Shown here piece by piece: positions 1 through 8,100 of a stretch of DNA of 11,662 nt. Under the pieces are notes generated by a model. It did no database searches, was not told the origin of the DNA, and saw only the letters and a program-made list of their open reading frames with translations. The stretch's first letter is position 1; every line of letters begins with the position of its first letter. The translations under genes were made by a program, and so were the position numbers. The stretch spans positions 1 through 11,662 of the forward strand of contig DASZFP010000143.1 of assembly GCA_035939615.1 (NCBI GenBank), written 5' to 3'. The DNA comes from VBCK01 sp035939615. GTDB taxonomy: Bacteria > Pseudomonadota > Gammaproteobacteria > Burkholderiales > Burkholderiaceae_F.

Positions 1-3000
1 GGATTCAAGTCTTTTGTCGATCCGACCAACTTTCAGGTGCCGGGCCAGTTGGTGGGCGTGGTCGGGCCGAACGGTTGCGGCAAATCGAATATCATCGACG
101 CCGTGCGCTGGGTGTTGGGCGAATCCAAGGCTTCCGAACTGCGCGGCGAGTCGATGCAGGATGTGATCTTCAACGGCGCGGCCAGCCGCCCGCCGGGTGG
201 CCGCGCCAGCGTCGAGCTGCTGTTCGACAACAGCGATGGCCGCATCGGCGGTGAATGGGGACGCTTCAGCGAGCTGTCCGTCAAGCGCATCCTGACCCGC
301 GACGGTGCCTCCGGCTACCTGATCAATCAGCAGCAGGTGCGCCGGCGCGACGTGCACGATCTGTTTCTGGGCACGGGGCTGGGTCCGCGCGCTTACGCGA
401 TCATCGGGCAGGGCATGATCTCGCGCATCGTTGAGGCGCGCCCCGAGGAATTGCGCGTCTACCTGGAAGAGGCCGCCGGGGTGTCCAAATACAAGGAGCG
501 GCGGCGCGAGACGGAGGCCCGGCTGCGCGACGCGCGGGGCAACCTGGCCCGCGTCGGCGACATTCTGCGCGAGCTGGACGAGCGGGTGATTCATCTGGAA
601 CAGCAGGCCGAGCTGGCGCGGCAGTACCGAGACCTGACGCAGCGGCATGAAGACGCGCAGATGCTGCTGTGGCTGCTGCGATCCCGCGAAGCCCACGCCC
701 AGCGCACCCGCTGCGAACGCGAGGTCGAGCAGGCGCAGGCCGCCATCGAGGCGCACCGGGCCGAGCTCGCCGCGCTGCAACGCCGGCTCGAGGACGAGCG
801 CGCAGCGCACTACGCGGCGGGCGATGCCACTCACGCGGCGCACGGCGAGCTGCTGCGGGTCAACGCCGAAATCGGTCGCCTCGAAGGCGAGATCCGGATG
901 ATCGCCGACAGCCGCGTGCGGCTCACTGCGCAGATCTCGGGGTACCTGGAGCGGCACCAGCAGCGCAGCCTGGAACAGGGCCGCCTGACGCAGCGCGCGG
1001 CCGAGCTGAACGATTCGATCACCCGCTTCGACGGCGAGTACGAGCAGGCGTGCGCAGCCCGCGAGCGGCATGACGCGGCGCTGCCTGCGCTCGAGGGTTC
1101 GTATCACGAGGCGCGGGAGGCACTGACCGCGGCGCGTTCGCAGGCGGCCGGCGCGGCGCAGGCGATCGAAGGGGCGGCCCAGCACAGCCGTACGCTCGAG
1201 GCCCAACTGGCGGCGCTGGCGCAGCGCGGCGAACGGCTGGCCGAGGAGCGCGCGCAGCTGCAGGCGTCCGAGCCGGAGCGCCTGTCCGCAGTGCAGCAGG
1301 AGGTCGAGCGGCTGGACCTGGAGCTGCAGCACCAGATCGGCCGCGTCCGCTCGGCCGAGGAACAGCAGGCAACGCTCGAGCAGGAGCGTTCCGCCGCCAG
1401 CGACGGGCGCAGCCAGGCGGCCGACGCGCTGGCGCGGCTGCAGGCGAGACTGCACGCCCTGAGCGAGCTGCAGGCCAACGTCGAAGCCGACGAGCGCCTG
1501 GACCCGTGGCTGAAGACGCATGGACTGGATTCGCTGCCGAGGCTGTTCAAGCGACTGCAGGTCGAGAGCGGCTGGGAATCCGCGTTCGAGGCGGTTCTGA
1601 GGGAACGGATCGAGGCCATCGAGGTGGGCAATCTGGAAACAGTGGCCGCCTTCGGAGCGGCTGCGCCGCCCTCGCGCGTGGCGTTCTTCTGCCCGGCCGC
1701 CTCCGAGGCGGCACTCGAAGCGCCGGCGCCGTGGGCGCCGCTTTCGAGCAAGCTGCCCGGACCCGACTCGAGCCTGGCCGCTGTGATCCGGGACTGGCTG
1801 GCCGGCGTGTACGTGGCGGCCGACCTGCGCAGCGCGTTGCAGCAGCGCGAGCGCCTGCCGCCCGGAGGCCAGTTCGTGGTGCCGGCCGGCCATCGGGTCG
1901 GTCGCCATGGCGTGCGCTTCTACGCCGCCGACGATCGCAAGGCCGGACTGCTGGCGCGGCGCCTGGAGATCGAGAACCTGCAGCGGCAGCTCAAGGCACA
2001 GCGACTGATCGAAGAAGAGGCGCACGGGAGTCTGGCGCGGGTCGAGTCCGGTCTGCGGCGCGCGCAGGAACAGGTGCAATCGGATCGGCAGGCCGCCGAA
2101 CGCTCGCGCATCCGGCTGCATGAGATGCAGCTCGAAGCGGTTCGCGTCGGCGAATCGCGCGAAAGGATCCGGCTGCGGTCGGAGCAGATCGACCGCGAGC
2201 TGGAGGAAATTGCCGGCCAGCAGCGCGCGCTGGACGAGCAGCGGGCCGACGCCCAGAGTCGTTTCGATGAGCTGGACCAGGCGCTGGGGGTTCAGCAGCA
2301 GCAGGCCGAAGCGGCGCGCACCGGCTACGAGTCGGCGGAACAGGGCCTGCGCGAAGCGCGTGAAGCCTCGCACCGGTTGCAGGTGGAGCAGCAGCGGCTT
2401 CAGATCGAGATCAACGTGGCGCGCGAACGGCTGGCCGAAGTGGAGGAGGCCACGCGCGAGGCGATCCAGGAATGCGATCGGCTCTCGGCCGATCTGCAGC
2501 GCTCCCGCCTGGATGAGGCCACGCTGGACGACAGCCATGCGCGCGAGGCCCTGGAGCAATGGCTGCAACAGCGGGTGACGGCCGAGCAGGCGCTGCGCGA
2601 CGCCCGCACCCGGCAGGACCAGCTGGGCGACAGCCTGCGCCTGGCCGACGAGCAGCGCATGAGCCTGGAACGCGAGCTGCAGCCGCGCGTGGAGCGCGTC
2701 ACCGACCTCAGGCTCAAGGAGCAGGCCGCGCGCCTGGCGGCCGAGCAGTTCGACCGCCAGCTGGATGAGGCCGGGGCCGACCTGCAGGCCCTGGCGGCAC
2801 GGGCCGAGCGCGCGCCGTCGGCCTCCTCGCTGCAGGCGGAAATCACGCGCCTGGCGCAGTCGATCGAGGCGCTGGGCGCGGTGAACCTGGCGGCGCTCGA
2901 GGAGCTGGAAGCGGCGCGCCAGCGCTGCGAGTTTCTGCAGACGCAGTCCAGCGATCTGAAAGCGGCGATCGAGACGCTGGAGGATGCGATCCGCAAGATC

Positions 3001-3492
3001 GACCGCGAGACGCGCGAGATGCTGCGAACCACCTTCGACCAGGTCAACCAGCACTTCGGGCAGCTGTTTCCGCAGCTGTTCGGCGGCGGCGACGCGCGGT
3101 TGCTGATGACCGGCGAAGAGATTCTGGACGCCGGCGTGCAGGTGATGGCCCAGCCGCCCGGCAAGCGCAACAGCACGATTCACCTGCTGTCCGGCGGCGA
3201 AAAGGCGCTGACCGCCACCGCCCTGGTGTTCGCGCTGTTCAAGCTGAATCCGGCGCCGTTTTGCCTGCTGGACGAGGTCGACGCTCCGCTGGACGAGGCC
3301 AACACCGAGCGGTTTTGCGACCTGGTGAAGTCGATGACGGCGGAAACGCAGTTCCTGTTCATCACCCACAACAAGATCGCGATGGAAATGGCCGCACAGC
3401 TGATCGGTGTCACGATGCAGGAACAGGGGGTCTCGCGTATCGTTGCGGTCGATATCGACAGCGCCGTCCGACTGGCTGCCGAAGCGGCGTAG
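1..3492 (+). CDS. smc: Chromosome partition/condensin protein SMC (5' end missing)
   Basis: SMC is the long ATPase core of bacterial condensin. It dimerises through its hinge and, with ScpA/ScpB, compacts and segregates the nucleoid. The frame is open from base 1, reading GFKSFVDPTNF, so only about ten N-terminal residues are missing; the GTG at 37 is internal. Visible in order (window codons) are Walker A GPNGCGKSN (about 22-30), a long Glu/Gln/Arg/Ala-rich coiled coil (about 155-490), a hinge (about 495-645, starting near DERLDPWL), the returning coiled coil (about 650-1010), the ABC signature LSGGEKAL (about 1062), Walker B CLLDEVDAPLD and FITHNK. The 1163 visible residues plus the missing start match the usual length of about 1170. 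Neither scpA nor scpB is in the window. The stop is 10 bp before zipA. All motifs are intact, so identity is very secure. Confidence 0.97.
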   Translation, partial: GFKSFVDPTNFQVPGQLVGVVGPNGCGKSNIIDAVRWVLGESKASELRGESMQDVIFNGAASRPPGGRASVELLFDNSDGRIGGEWGRFSELSVKRILTRDGASGYLINQQQVRRRDVHDLFLGTGLGPRAYAIIGQGMISRIVEARPEELRVYLEEAAGVSKYKERRRETEARLRDARGNLARVGDILRELDERVIHLEQQAELARQYRDLTQRHEDAQMLLWLLRSREAHAQRTRCEREVEQAQAAIEAHRAELAALQRRLEDERAAHYAAGDATHAAHGELLRVNAEIGRLEGEIRMIADSRVRLTAQISGYLERHQQRSLEQGRLTQRAAELNDSITRFDGEYEQACAARERHDAALPALEGSYHEAREALTAARSQAAGAAQAIEGAAQHSRTLEAQLAALAQRGERLAEERAQLQASEPERLSAVQQEVERLDLELQHQIGRVRSAEEQQATLEQERSAASDGRSQAADALARLQARLHALSELQANVEADERLDPWLKTHGLDSLPRLFKRLQVESGWESAFEAVLRERIEAIEVGNLETVAAFGAAAPPSRVAFFCPAASEAALEAPAPWAPLSSKLPGPDSSLAAVIRDWLAGVYVAADLRSALQQRERLPPGGQFVVPAGHRVGRHGVRFYAADDRKAGLLARRLEIENLQRQLKAQRLIEEEAHGSLARVESGLRRAQEQVQSDRQAAERSRIRLHEMQLEAVRVGESRERIRLRSEQIDRELEEIAGQQRALDEQRADAQSRFDELDQALGVQQQQAEAARTGYESAEQGLREAREASHRLQVEQQRLQIEINVARERLAEVEEATREAIQECDRLSADLQRSRLDEATLDDSHAREALEQWLQQRVTAEQALRDARTRQDQLGDSLRLADEQRMSLERELQPRVERVTDLRLKEQAARLAAEQFDRQLDEAGADLQALAARAERAPSASSLQAEITRLAQSIEALGAVNLAALEELEAARQRCEFLQTQSSDLKAAIETLEDAIRKIDRETREMLRTTFDQVNQHFGQLFPQLFGGGDARLLMTGEEILDAGVQVMAQPPGKRNSTIHLLSGGEKALTATALVFALFKLNPAPFCLLDEVDAPLDEANTERFCDLVKSMTAETQFLFITHNKIAMEMAAQLIGVTMQEQGVSRIVAVDIDSAVRLAAEAA

Positions 3493-3502
3493 CCCAACCC
3501 AC

Positions 3503-4585
3503 GTGTCCGAACTGCAGATCGCGCTGCTGCTGATTGCCGGCGTCGTGCTGGCCGGCCTGTACCTGGCAGGCAAATGGCAGGAGCGCAGGCTGCTGCGCCG
3601 CCTGGGCGAGGAGCTCGGCGGTCGCGTGGGCGATGCGCTGCTGGACGAGGCCGGACCGGGTCGACCGCAGCCGGCTGCGTTCGGCCGCGGCGCCGCGGCG
3701 CCGCGGCGCATCGAGCCGGGACTGCAGGCGCCGGCGGCGATCGAGCCGGGCGAGCCGCCCGCACCGCCAGCGCCAGCGCCGGCGCCCGCGCGGCGCTCCG
3801 ATTGGATCGAGGATCCCATGCTCGACTGCGTGCTGGAGCTGCGCTGCGCGCGGCCGGTCGACGGCGTCTCGTTCATCGACGCGGCCGTGCCGTTGACCGC
3901 AGCGCAATGGCCTCTGCCGGTCCGGTTCGTGGTATGGGACGCGCGCGCGCAGCAATGGGTGCACGCGGACCGGTTCGGCTACTACACCGACGGTCTGGCG
4001 GCCATCCAGCTGGCCAACCGGCGCCATGTGCTCGATGAAGAGCAGATCGGGCGCTTCGTGGCCTGCGTCCGCCAGGTCGCCGCCGTGCTGGATGCCGATT
4101 GTGATCCGCCCGATGTGACGCGGCTGGCCGCCGGCGCGCGCGACCTGGATCGGCTGTGTGCCCGCTTCGACGTGCGCATCGGGCTGACGCTGGAGTCGGC
4201 CACCGGGCCCTGGAGCGAAGCGCGGGTGGCGGCGGCGGCCGTGCACAGCGGCCTGCAGCCGCTGGCCGAGCTGCGTTGGACGCCGCCGCGCCAGACCGGG
4301 ACCGCGCCGCTCGTGCTGGCGATGCCGGGGCCGGTCTCGGACCGCATCGTGCTGGAGCTGGACGTGCCGGCGGCCGGACCCGACTGCGGCGCGGTGCAGC
4401 AGCTGTTCGGCCTGGGCAATCAGCTCGGCGTGCGGCTGAACGCTCGCATCGTCGACGACAACGGCCGCCCGATCGACTCGCATTCAGTCGCGGCGATCGA
4501 GGCTCAGCTGGACAAGCTCTATGGCGAAATGCGGGGCGCCGGTATCGACCCCGGCGGCGAGCGGGCCCGCCGCCTGTACGTCTAG
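3503..4585 (+). CDS. zipA: Cell division protein ZipA (FtsZ-anchoring membrane protein)
   Basis: ZipA is an inner-membrane protein that tethers FtsZ to the membrane at the division site. The GTG at 3503 is chosen because it gives VSELQIALLLIAGVVLAG, a ZipA-like N-terminus with a single N-terminal transmembrane anchor (about residues 5-22) followed by a basic stretch (KWQERRLLRR). No good Shine-Dalgarno is seen, and the gene sits 10 bp after smc, so translational coupling is possible. Residues about 55-98 are a Pro/Ala/Gly-rich linker, in place of the Pro/Gln linker of E. coli ZipA. Residues about 100-360 form a soluble region whose later half (from FDVRIGLTL, about residue 222) resembles the FtsZ-binding domain. 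That soluble region, about 260 residues, is longer than the roughly 140-residue domain of E. coli. Position between smc and ligA strongly supports the call; overall sequence conservation is weak. Confidence 0.8.
   Translation: MSELQIALLLIAGVVLAGLYLAGKWQERRLLRRLGEELGGRVGDALLDEAGPGRPQPAAFGRGAAAPRRIEPGLQAPAAIEPGEPPAPPAPAPAPARRSDWIEDPMLDCVLELRCARPVDGVSFIDAAVPLTAAQWPLPVRFVVWDARAQQWVHADRFGYYTDGLAAIQLANRRHVLDEEQIGRFVACVRQVAAVLDADCDPPDVTRLAAGARDLDRLCARFDVRIGLTLESATGPWSEARVAAAAVHSGLQPLAELRWTPPRQTGTAPLVLAMPGPVSDRIVLELDVPAAGPDCGAVQQLFGLGNQLGVRLNARIVDDNGRPIDSHSVAAIEAQLDKLYGEMRGAGIDPGGERARRLYV
3685..3708. repeat. Three tandem copies of the 8-bp unit CCGCGGCG
   Basis: Bases 3685-3692, 3693-3700 and 3701-3708 are identical CCGCGGCG units inside the linker-coding part of zipA (residues RGAAAPRR). 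The unit contains a self-complementary CCGCGG and is not a multiple of three, so gain or loss of one copy would shift the reading frame. Just downstream an 11-bp string, ATCGAGCCGGG, occurs at 3710-3720 and again at 3740-3750. Confidence 0.85.
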
Positions 4586-4605
4586 GCGTTGCTCGAGGCA
4601 TCGCG

Positions 4606-6657
4606 ATGGCCGGTTCGGCTCCGACCTCCGCAGGCGAGCGCGCCGCGCAGCTGCGCGCCGAGATCGAACGGCACAATCACGCGTATTACGTGCTCGATGC
4701 CCCGCTGATCCCGGATGCCGAGTTCGACCGCCTGTTTGCGCAGCTGCAGGCGCTGGAGGCTCAATACCCCGATCTGGTCACGCCGGATTCGCCCACGCTG
4801 CGGGTGGGCGGCGAGCCGCGCTCCGATCTGCCGTCGGTGCGGCATGCGGTGCCGATGCTGTCGTTGAACAACGGGCTGACCGAGGCCGACGTGGTCGCAT
4901 TCGACGCGCGGGTCCGGGAACTGCTGGCCAGGGCCGGCCACCCGGCCGCGGCCGTCACGTACGCCTGCGAGCTCAAGTTCGACGGGCTGGCCGTGACGCT
5001 GCGCTATGAGGACGACGTCCTGACCCTGGCGTCCACCCGCGGCGACGGCGCGGTGGGGGAGGACGTCACCCCCAACGTTCGCACCATCGGCAGCGTTCCG
5101 TTGCGGCTCAAGGGCAGCGGGGCGTCCGTGATCGAGGTGCGCGGCGAAGTGCTGATGTACAAGCGCGACCTGGAGCGGCTCAATCGCGCCCAGCGCGACA
5201 ACGGCGACAAGGAGTTCGCCAACCCGCGCAACGCCGCGGCAGGGAGCCTGCGCCAGCTGGATGCGCGCGTCACGGCGCGGCGCCGCCTGCATTTTTTCGC
5301 CTACGGCGTGGGCCAGCTCGCGGGCGTGCCGGAGCCCGAGCGGCACTCGGCCAGCCTCGACTGGCTCGAATCGCTGGGCGTTGCGGTGTGCGAGGAGCGG
5401 GCCGTGGTGCAAGGGGTCGAGGGTCTGCTGCAGTTCTATCGAAGCGCGGCCGAGCGACGCGCCAGCCTGCCCTACGACATCGACGGGGTGGTCTACAAGG
5501 TCGATTCGATCGCGGCGCAGGGGCTGCTGGGCTTCGTATCGCGCGCGCCGCGCTTTGCGCTGGCCCACAAGTTTCCGCCTCAGGAGGCGCTCACGCAGGT
5601 GCTGGATATCGAGGTGCAGGTCGGCCGCACGGGCGCCTTGACGCCGGTGGCGCGCCTAGCGCCGGTGGTGGTCGGAGGCGTCACCGTGACCAATGCGACG
5701 CTGCACAACGAGCAGGAGGTGGCGCGCCGCGACGTGCGGGTGGGCGACACAGTGGTGGTGCGGCGCGCCGGCGATGTAATACCGGAAGTGGTCAGCGTCG
5801 TCCTCGAGCGCCGGCCCGACGGTGCGCGCCCGTTCCGGATGCCGGAGCGCTGCCCGGTGTGCGGGTCGGCGGTGGAGCGCATCGGCGAGGAGGCCGTGTC
5901 ACGCTGCACCGGCGGGCTGGTGTGCGCGGCCCAGCGCAAGCAGGCGCTGCTGCATTTCGCCAGCCGCCGGGCGCTGGACATCGACGGGCTGGGCGAGCGG
6001 GTGGTCGACCAGCTGGTCGACTCGGGGCGAGTGCAGACCGCGGCCGACCTGTTCCAACTGGATCAGGCCACGCTGGCGGGACTGGACCGGATGGGAGAGA
6101 AGTCCGCTGCCAACCTGCTGCAGGCGATCGACAAGGCCCGCCAAACGACGCTGGCGCGTTTCATCTATGCGCTGGGAATCCGCCATGTGGGCGAGTCAAC
6201 CGCGCAAGCCCTGGCGGAGCACTTCGGCGCTCTGGACGCGCTGATCGCTGCCGACGAGGACGGCTTGCTGCAGGTGCCCGACATCGGGCCGGTGGTGGCG
6301 CAGTCGATACGTCGCTTCCTGGACGAGCCCCACAATCGCCAGGTGATCGCGGCGCTGCGCAAGGCCGGGGTGCAGTGGCCCGAAAAGGCCGGCTCGACGG
6401 CGCCAGGTCAGGGCCGCCTGGGTGGCCGCACCTTCGTGATTACCGGTACGCTTGGGGGGCTGACACGAACCGAGGTCAGCGACATGATCGAGGCAGCCGG
6501 CGGGCGCGTGGCCGCCTCGGTCTCGAAAAAGACCGATTTTGTCGTCGCCGGCGAGCAGGCCGGCTCGAAGCTCGAGCGGGCGCGCGAACTCGGCGTGCGG
6601 GTCATCGATGAGGCGGAGCTGCGCCGCCTGCTGAACACCGGCGCGCGCGCCGAATAA
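4606..6657 (+). CDS. ligA: NAD+-dependent DNA ligase LigA
   Basis: LigA seals nicks in duplex DNA, joining Okazaki fragments and finishing repair, with NAD+ as adenylate donor. The ATG at 4606 has GAGG at 4595-4598 seven bases upstream and gives 683 residues, close to the usual 670. Visible are domain Ia (HNHAYYVLDAP to DAEFDRLF, about 24-43), the adenylation domain with nucleophile Lys124 in CELKFDG, and the OB-fold. These are followed by a four-cysteine zinc finger (C416, C419, C434, C440), helix-hairpin-helix repeats (about 450-590) and a C-terminal BRCT domain from about residue 602 (GRTFVITGTL). All core motifs are intact. One small oddity is Phe40 where E. coli LigA has Tyr35 in the NMN-binding patch. 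It follows zipA by 20 bp, the order seen in many gamma- and betaproteobacteria. Confidence 0.97.
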   Translation: MAGSAPTSAGERAAQLRAEIERHNHAYYVLDAPLIPDAEFDRLFAQLQALEAQYPDLVTPDSPTLRVGGEPRSDLPSVRHAVPMLSLNNGLTEADVVAFDARVRELLARAGHPAAAVTYACELKFDGLAVTLRYEDDVLTLASTRGDGAVGEDVTPNVRTIGSVPLRLKGSGASVIEVRGEVLMYKRDLERLNRAQRDNGDKEFANPRNAAAGSLRQLDARVTARRRLHFFAYGVGQLAGVPEPERHSASLDWLESLGVAVCEERAVVQGVEGLLQFYRSAAERRASLPYDIDGVVYKVDSIAAQGLLGFVSRAPRFALAHKFPPQEALTQVLDIEVQVGRTGALTPVARLAPVVVGGVTVTNATLHNEQEVARRDVRVGDTVVVRRAGDVIPEVVSVVLERRPDGARPFRMPERCPVCGSAVERIGEEAVSRCTGGLVCAAQRKQALLHFASRRALDIDGLGERVVDQLVDSGRVQTAADLFQLDQATLAGLDRMGEKSAANLLQAIDKARQTTLARFIYALGIRHVGESTAQALAEHFGALDALIAADEDGLLQVPDIGPVVAQSIRRFLDEPHNRQVIAALRKAGVQWPEKAGSTAPGQGRLGGRTFVITGTLGGLTRTEVSDMIEAAGGRVAASVSKKTDFVVAGEQAGSKLERARELGVRVIDEAELRRLLNTGARAE

Positions 6658-6665
6658 GGCAAACA

Positions 6666-7409
6666 GTGTTTGCGATCATCGGCGGCAGTGGCTTGGCGAA
6701 ACTGTCCGCGCTGGAGGCCCCGCGCCGGCGCGTGATGCGCACCCCGTATGGCGAGCCCTCCGGTGCGTTGACGTTCGGGCGGCTGGCGGGCTCCGATGTC
6801 GTATTTCTGGCCCGGCACGGCTATGGCCACACGATCGCGCCGCACGAAATCAACTACCGCGCCAACATCTGGACGCTGAAAGAGCTGGACGTCGAGGGCA
6901 TCTTCGCACTGGCCTCCGCTGGCGGCATTCGCGACGATCTGGGCCCGGGCACCCTGGTGATACCCGACCAGATCATCGACTACACCCACAGCCGCAAGGC
7001 GACGTTTTTCGAGGGCTTTGGTACTCCGGTAACCCATGTGGACTTTACCCAGCCGTACTCTGGCAAATTGCGCTCTCGGCTGTTGGAAGCAGCCCGTGCC
7101 GTGGGCGAGCTCGTGGTGGACGGGGCCGTGTACGGGTGCACGCAGGGCCCTCGGCTGGAGACGGCCGCCGAGATCGACCGACTGCAGCGCGACGGCGCCG
7201 ATCTGGTCGGTATGACGGCGATGCCGGAAGCGGTTCTGGCGCGCGAGCTCGAGCTGGAGTACGCCTCGCTGGCGGTGGTCGTCAACCACGCCGCCGGGCG
7301 CGGCGCGAGCCGCCAGCGGATCGAGATGAGCGAGCTGGAGGAAGTGCTGGGAGAGACGATGGTGCGGGCCGTGCGCATTCTGGAAGCGAGCGTGAGGAAG
7401 CCGGCATGA
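6666..7409 (+). CDS. S-methyl-5'-thioinosine phosphorylase-like enzyme (MTAP/PNP family)
   Basis: Members of this trimeric phosphorylase family split methylthio-purine nucleosides with phosphate, giving the free base and 5-methylthioribose-1-phosphate. They recycle the by-product of polyamine and quorum-signal synthesis. The GTG at 6666 has AAGG (6656-6659) six bases upstream, overlapping the ligA stop, and yields 247 residues, normal for the family. Seen are the phosphate loop IIGGSG at the N-terminus, ARHG, a SAGGI segment with LGPGTLVIPDQIID, and the nucleoside-site motif MTAMPEA (183-189). The purine-site loop reads NHAAGRG (207-213), whereas human MTAP has ATDYD with two aspartates that bind the adenine amino group. 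Loss of those aspartates favours a 6-oxopurine substrate, as in the methylthioinosine phosphorylase of Pseudomonas aeruginosa. Exact substrate is inferred; another purine nucleoside phosphorylase activity is possible. It overlaps def by 4 bp. Confidence 0.85.
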   Translation: MFAIIGGSGLAKLSALEAPRRRVMRTPYGEPSGALTFGRLAGSDVVFLARHGYGHTIAPHEINYRANIWTLKELDVEGIFALASAGGIRDDLGPGTLVIPDQIIDYTHSRKATFFEGFGTPVTHVDFTQPYSGKLRSRLLEAARAVGELVVDGAVYGCTQGPRLETAAEIDRLQRDGADLVGMTAMPEAVLARELELEYASLAVVVNHAAGRGASRQRIEMSELEEVLGETMVRAVRILEASVRKPA

Positions 7410-7936
7410 TCCGGGAAATCCTGCGGATGGGCGATCCGCGCCTGCTGCGCGTTGCCGAGCCGGTCGGCCGTTTCGACACGCCGGAGCTGCGCCAGCTGCT
7501 GGCGGACATGTTCGACACGATGCGGGCCGCCGACGGGGCCGGACTGGCTGCACCGCAGATCGGCGTGGGACTGCGCGTGGTCGTGTTCGGATTCGAGAGC
7601 AACGATCGCTACCCGGATGCGCCTGCGGTGCCGGAAACGATCCTGATCAATCCGGTCATCGAGCCCCTGGACAACTCGGTGCAGGACGGATGGGAGGGGT
7701 GCCTGTCGGTGCCAGGCCTGCGCGGTCTGGTGCCGCGCTTCGAGCGCGTGCGCTACCGAGGGTTCGACGAGCGCGGCGTAGTGCTGCAGCGCGAGGTCGA
7801 CGGCTTCCACGCGCGCGTGGTGCAGCACGAATGCGACCACCTGGACGGGATCCTGTATCCGATGCGGGTGCGCGATCTGCGCGCGTTCGGGTTTGCCGAC
7901 GTGCTGTTTCCGGGCCAGCCGCTGCTGCAGGAGTGA
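7406..7936 (+). CDS. def: Peptide deformylase
   Basis: Peptide deformylase is a metal-dependent cytoplasmic hydrolase that removes the formyl group from the initiator methionine of new proteins. The ATG at 7406 overlaps the preceding stop as ATGA and has a strong ribosome site, GAGGAAG (7394-7400), five bases upstream. The 176-residue product has all three family motifs: GAGLAAPQIG (44-53), EGCLSVPG with metal ligand Cys99, and HECDH with ligands His141 and His145 and catalytic Glu142. The sequence looks fully functional. The main bacterial def usually lies next to fmt, which is absent here, so this may be a second copy. That is inference, since the rest of the genome is not visible. Coupling to the phosphorylase gene is probably only operon housekeeping. 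Confidence 0.95.
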   Translation: MIREILRMGDPRLLRVAEPVGRFDTPELRQLLADMFDTMRAADGAGLAAPQIGVGLRVVVFGFESNDRYPDAPAVPETILINPVIEPLDNSVQDGWEGCLSVPGLRGLVPRFERVRYRGFDERGVVLQREVDGFHARVVQHECDHLDGILYPMRVRDLRAFGFADVLFPGQPLLQE

Positions 7937-7979
7937 TTCTTAGGCCCCTGCCAAGCATCTCGACCCTCACAACCGCTGG

Positions 7980-7985
7980 TTGACA
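7980..7985 (+). promoter_or_regulatory. Candidate -35 element TTGACA
   Basis: A perfect sigma-70 -35 hexamer lies in the gap after def, pointing to the exported thioredoxin gene. No good -10 hexamer is seen 16-18 bp downstream (AACGCA at 8003-8008 is the best-placed but poor). A regulated or activator-dependent promoter is possible, as is chance. Confidence 0.35.
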
Positions 7986-8033
7986 CGCGAGGCGGGCCAG
8001 GCAACGCATCGGGTGAACTCGCTGGGTGCGGCA

Positions 8034-8051
8034 ATTTGTCGCGCGACAAAT
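8034..8051. promoter_or_regulatory. Perfect 18-bp palindrome, probable operator
   Basis: ATTTGTCGCGCGACAAAT reads identically on both strands, about 50 bp upstream of the GTG at 8101. A palindrome this long fits a binding site for a dimeric regulator. It contains GTCGC (8038-8042) and GCGAC (8043-8047), and GTCGG follows at 8052-8056. Thus GCGAC-N4-GTCGG resembles the inverted GCGNC/GNCGC pairs described for RegA/PrrA/RegR, with one mismatch. RegA-like and RegB-like proteins are encoded 1.7-3 kb downstream. Which regulator binds is inference; a different dimeric repressor is equally possible. Confidence 0.55.
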
Positions 8052-8100
8052 GTCGGGGCGGGTGTCAAAGTGCGTGCTGTTTCAAGACGGCACCCACTCT

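Larger units (their letters stand above)
7937..8100. other. Intergenic region between the smc-def run and the thioredoxin-barrel-RegBA run
   Basis: These 164 bp separate two transcription blocks. They contain a small hairpin CAACC-GCT-GGTTG (7970-7982), a consensus -35 hexamer overlapping it, and an 18-bp perfect palindrome. The hairpin lacks a T-run, so it is not a convincing terminator. If the next gene begins at the ATG at 8050 instead of the GTG at 8101, the palindrome would overlap its start codon. Confidence 0.6.

Noticed and set aside
37..39. GTG as the start of smc
   Set aside because: The frame is open upstream to base 1 and encodes conserved SMC residues GFKSFVDPTNF; the real start is outside the window.
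3410..4483. Long minus-strand open frame opposite zipA (357 codons)
   Set aside because: High GC leaves few stop codons in antisense frames; the product is Arg/His-rich low-complexity sequence with no domain, while the + strand encodes ZipA.
5388..6611. 407-codon + strand open frame inside ligA
   Set aside because: Arg/Gly/Ala-rich shifted-frame translation of ligA, whose own frame carries all ligase motifs.
6408..7553. Long minus-strand open frame opposite ligA, the phosphorylase and def (381 codons)
   Set aside because: It crosses three well-supported genes, has no recognisable domain and no ribosome site.
7970..7982. Hairpin CAACC-GCT-GGTTG as a terminator for def
   Set aside because: Only a 5-bp stem and no T-run follows; it overlaps a -35-like hexamer instead.
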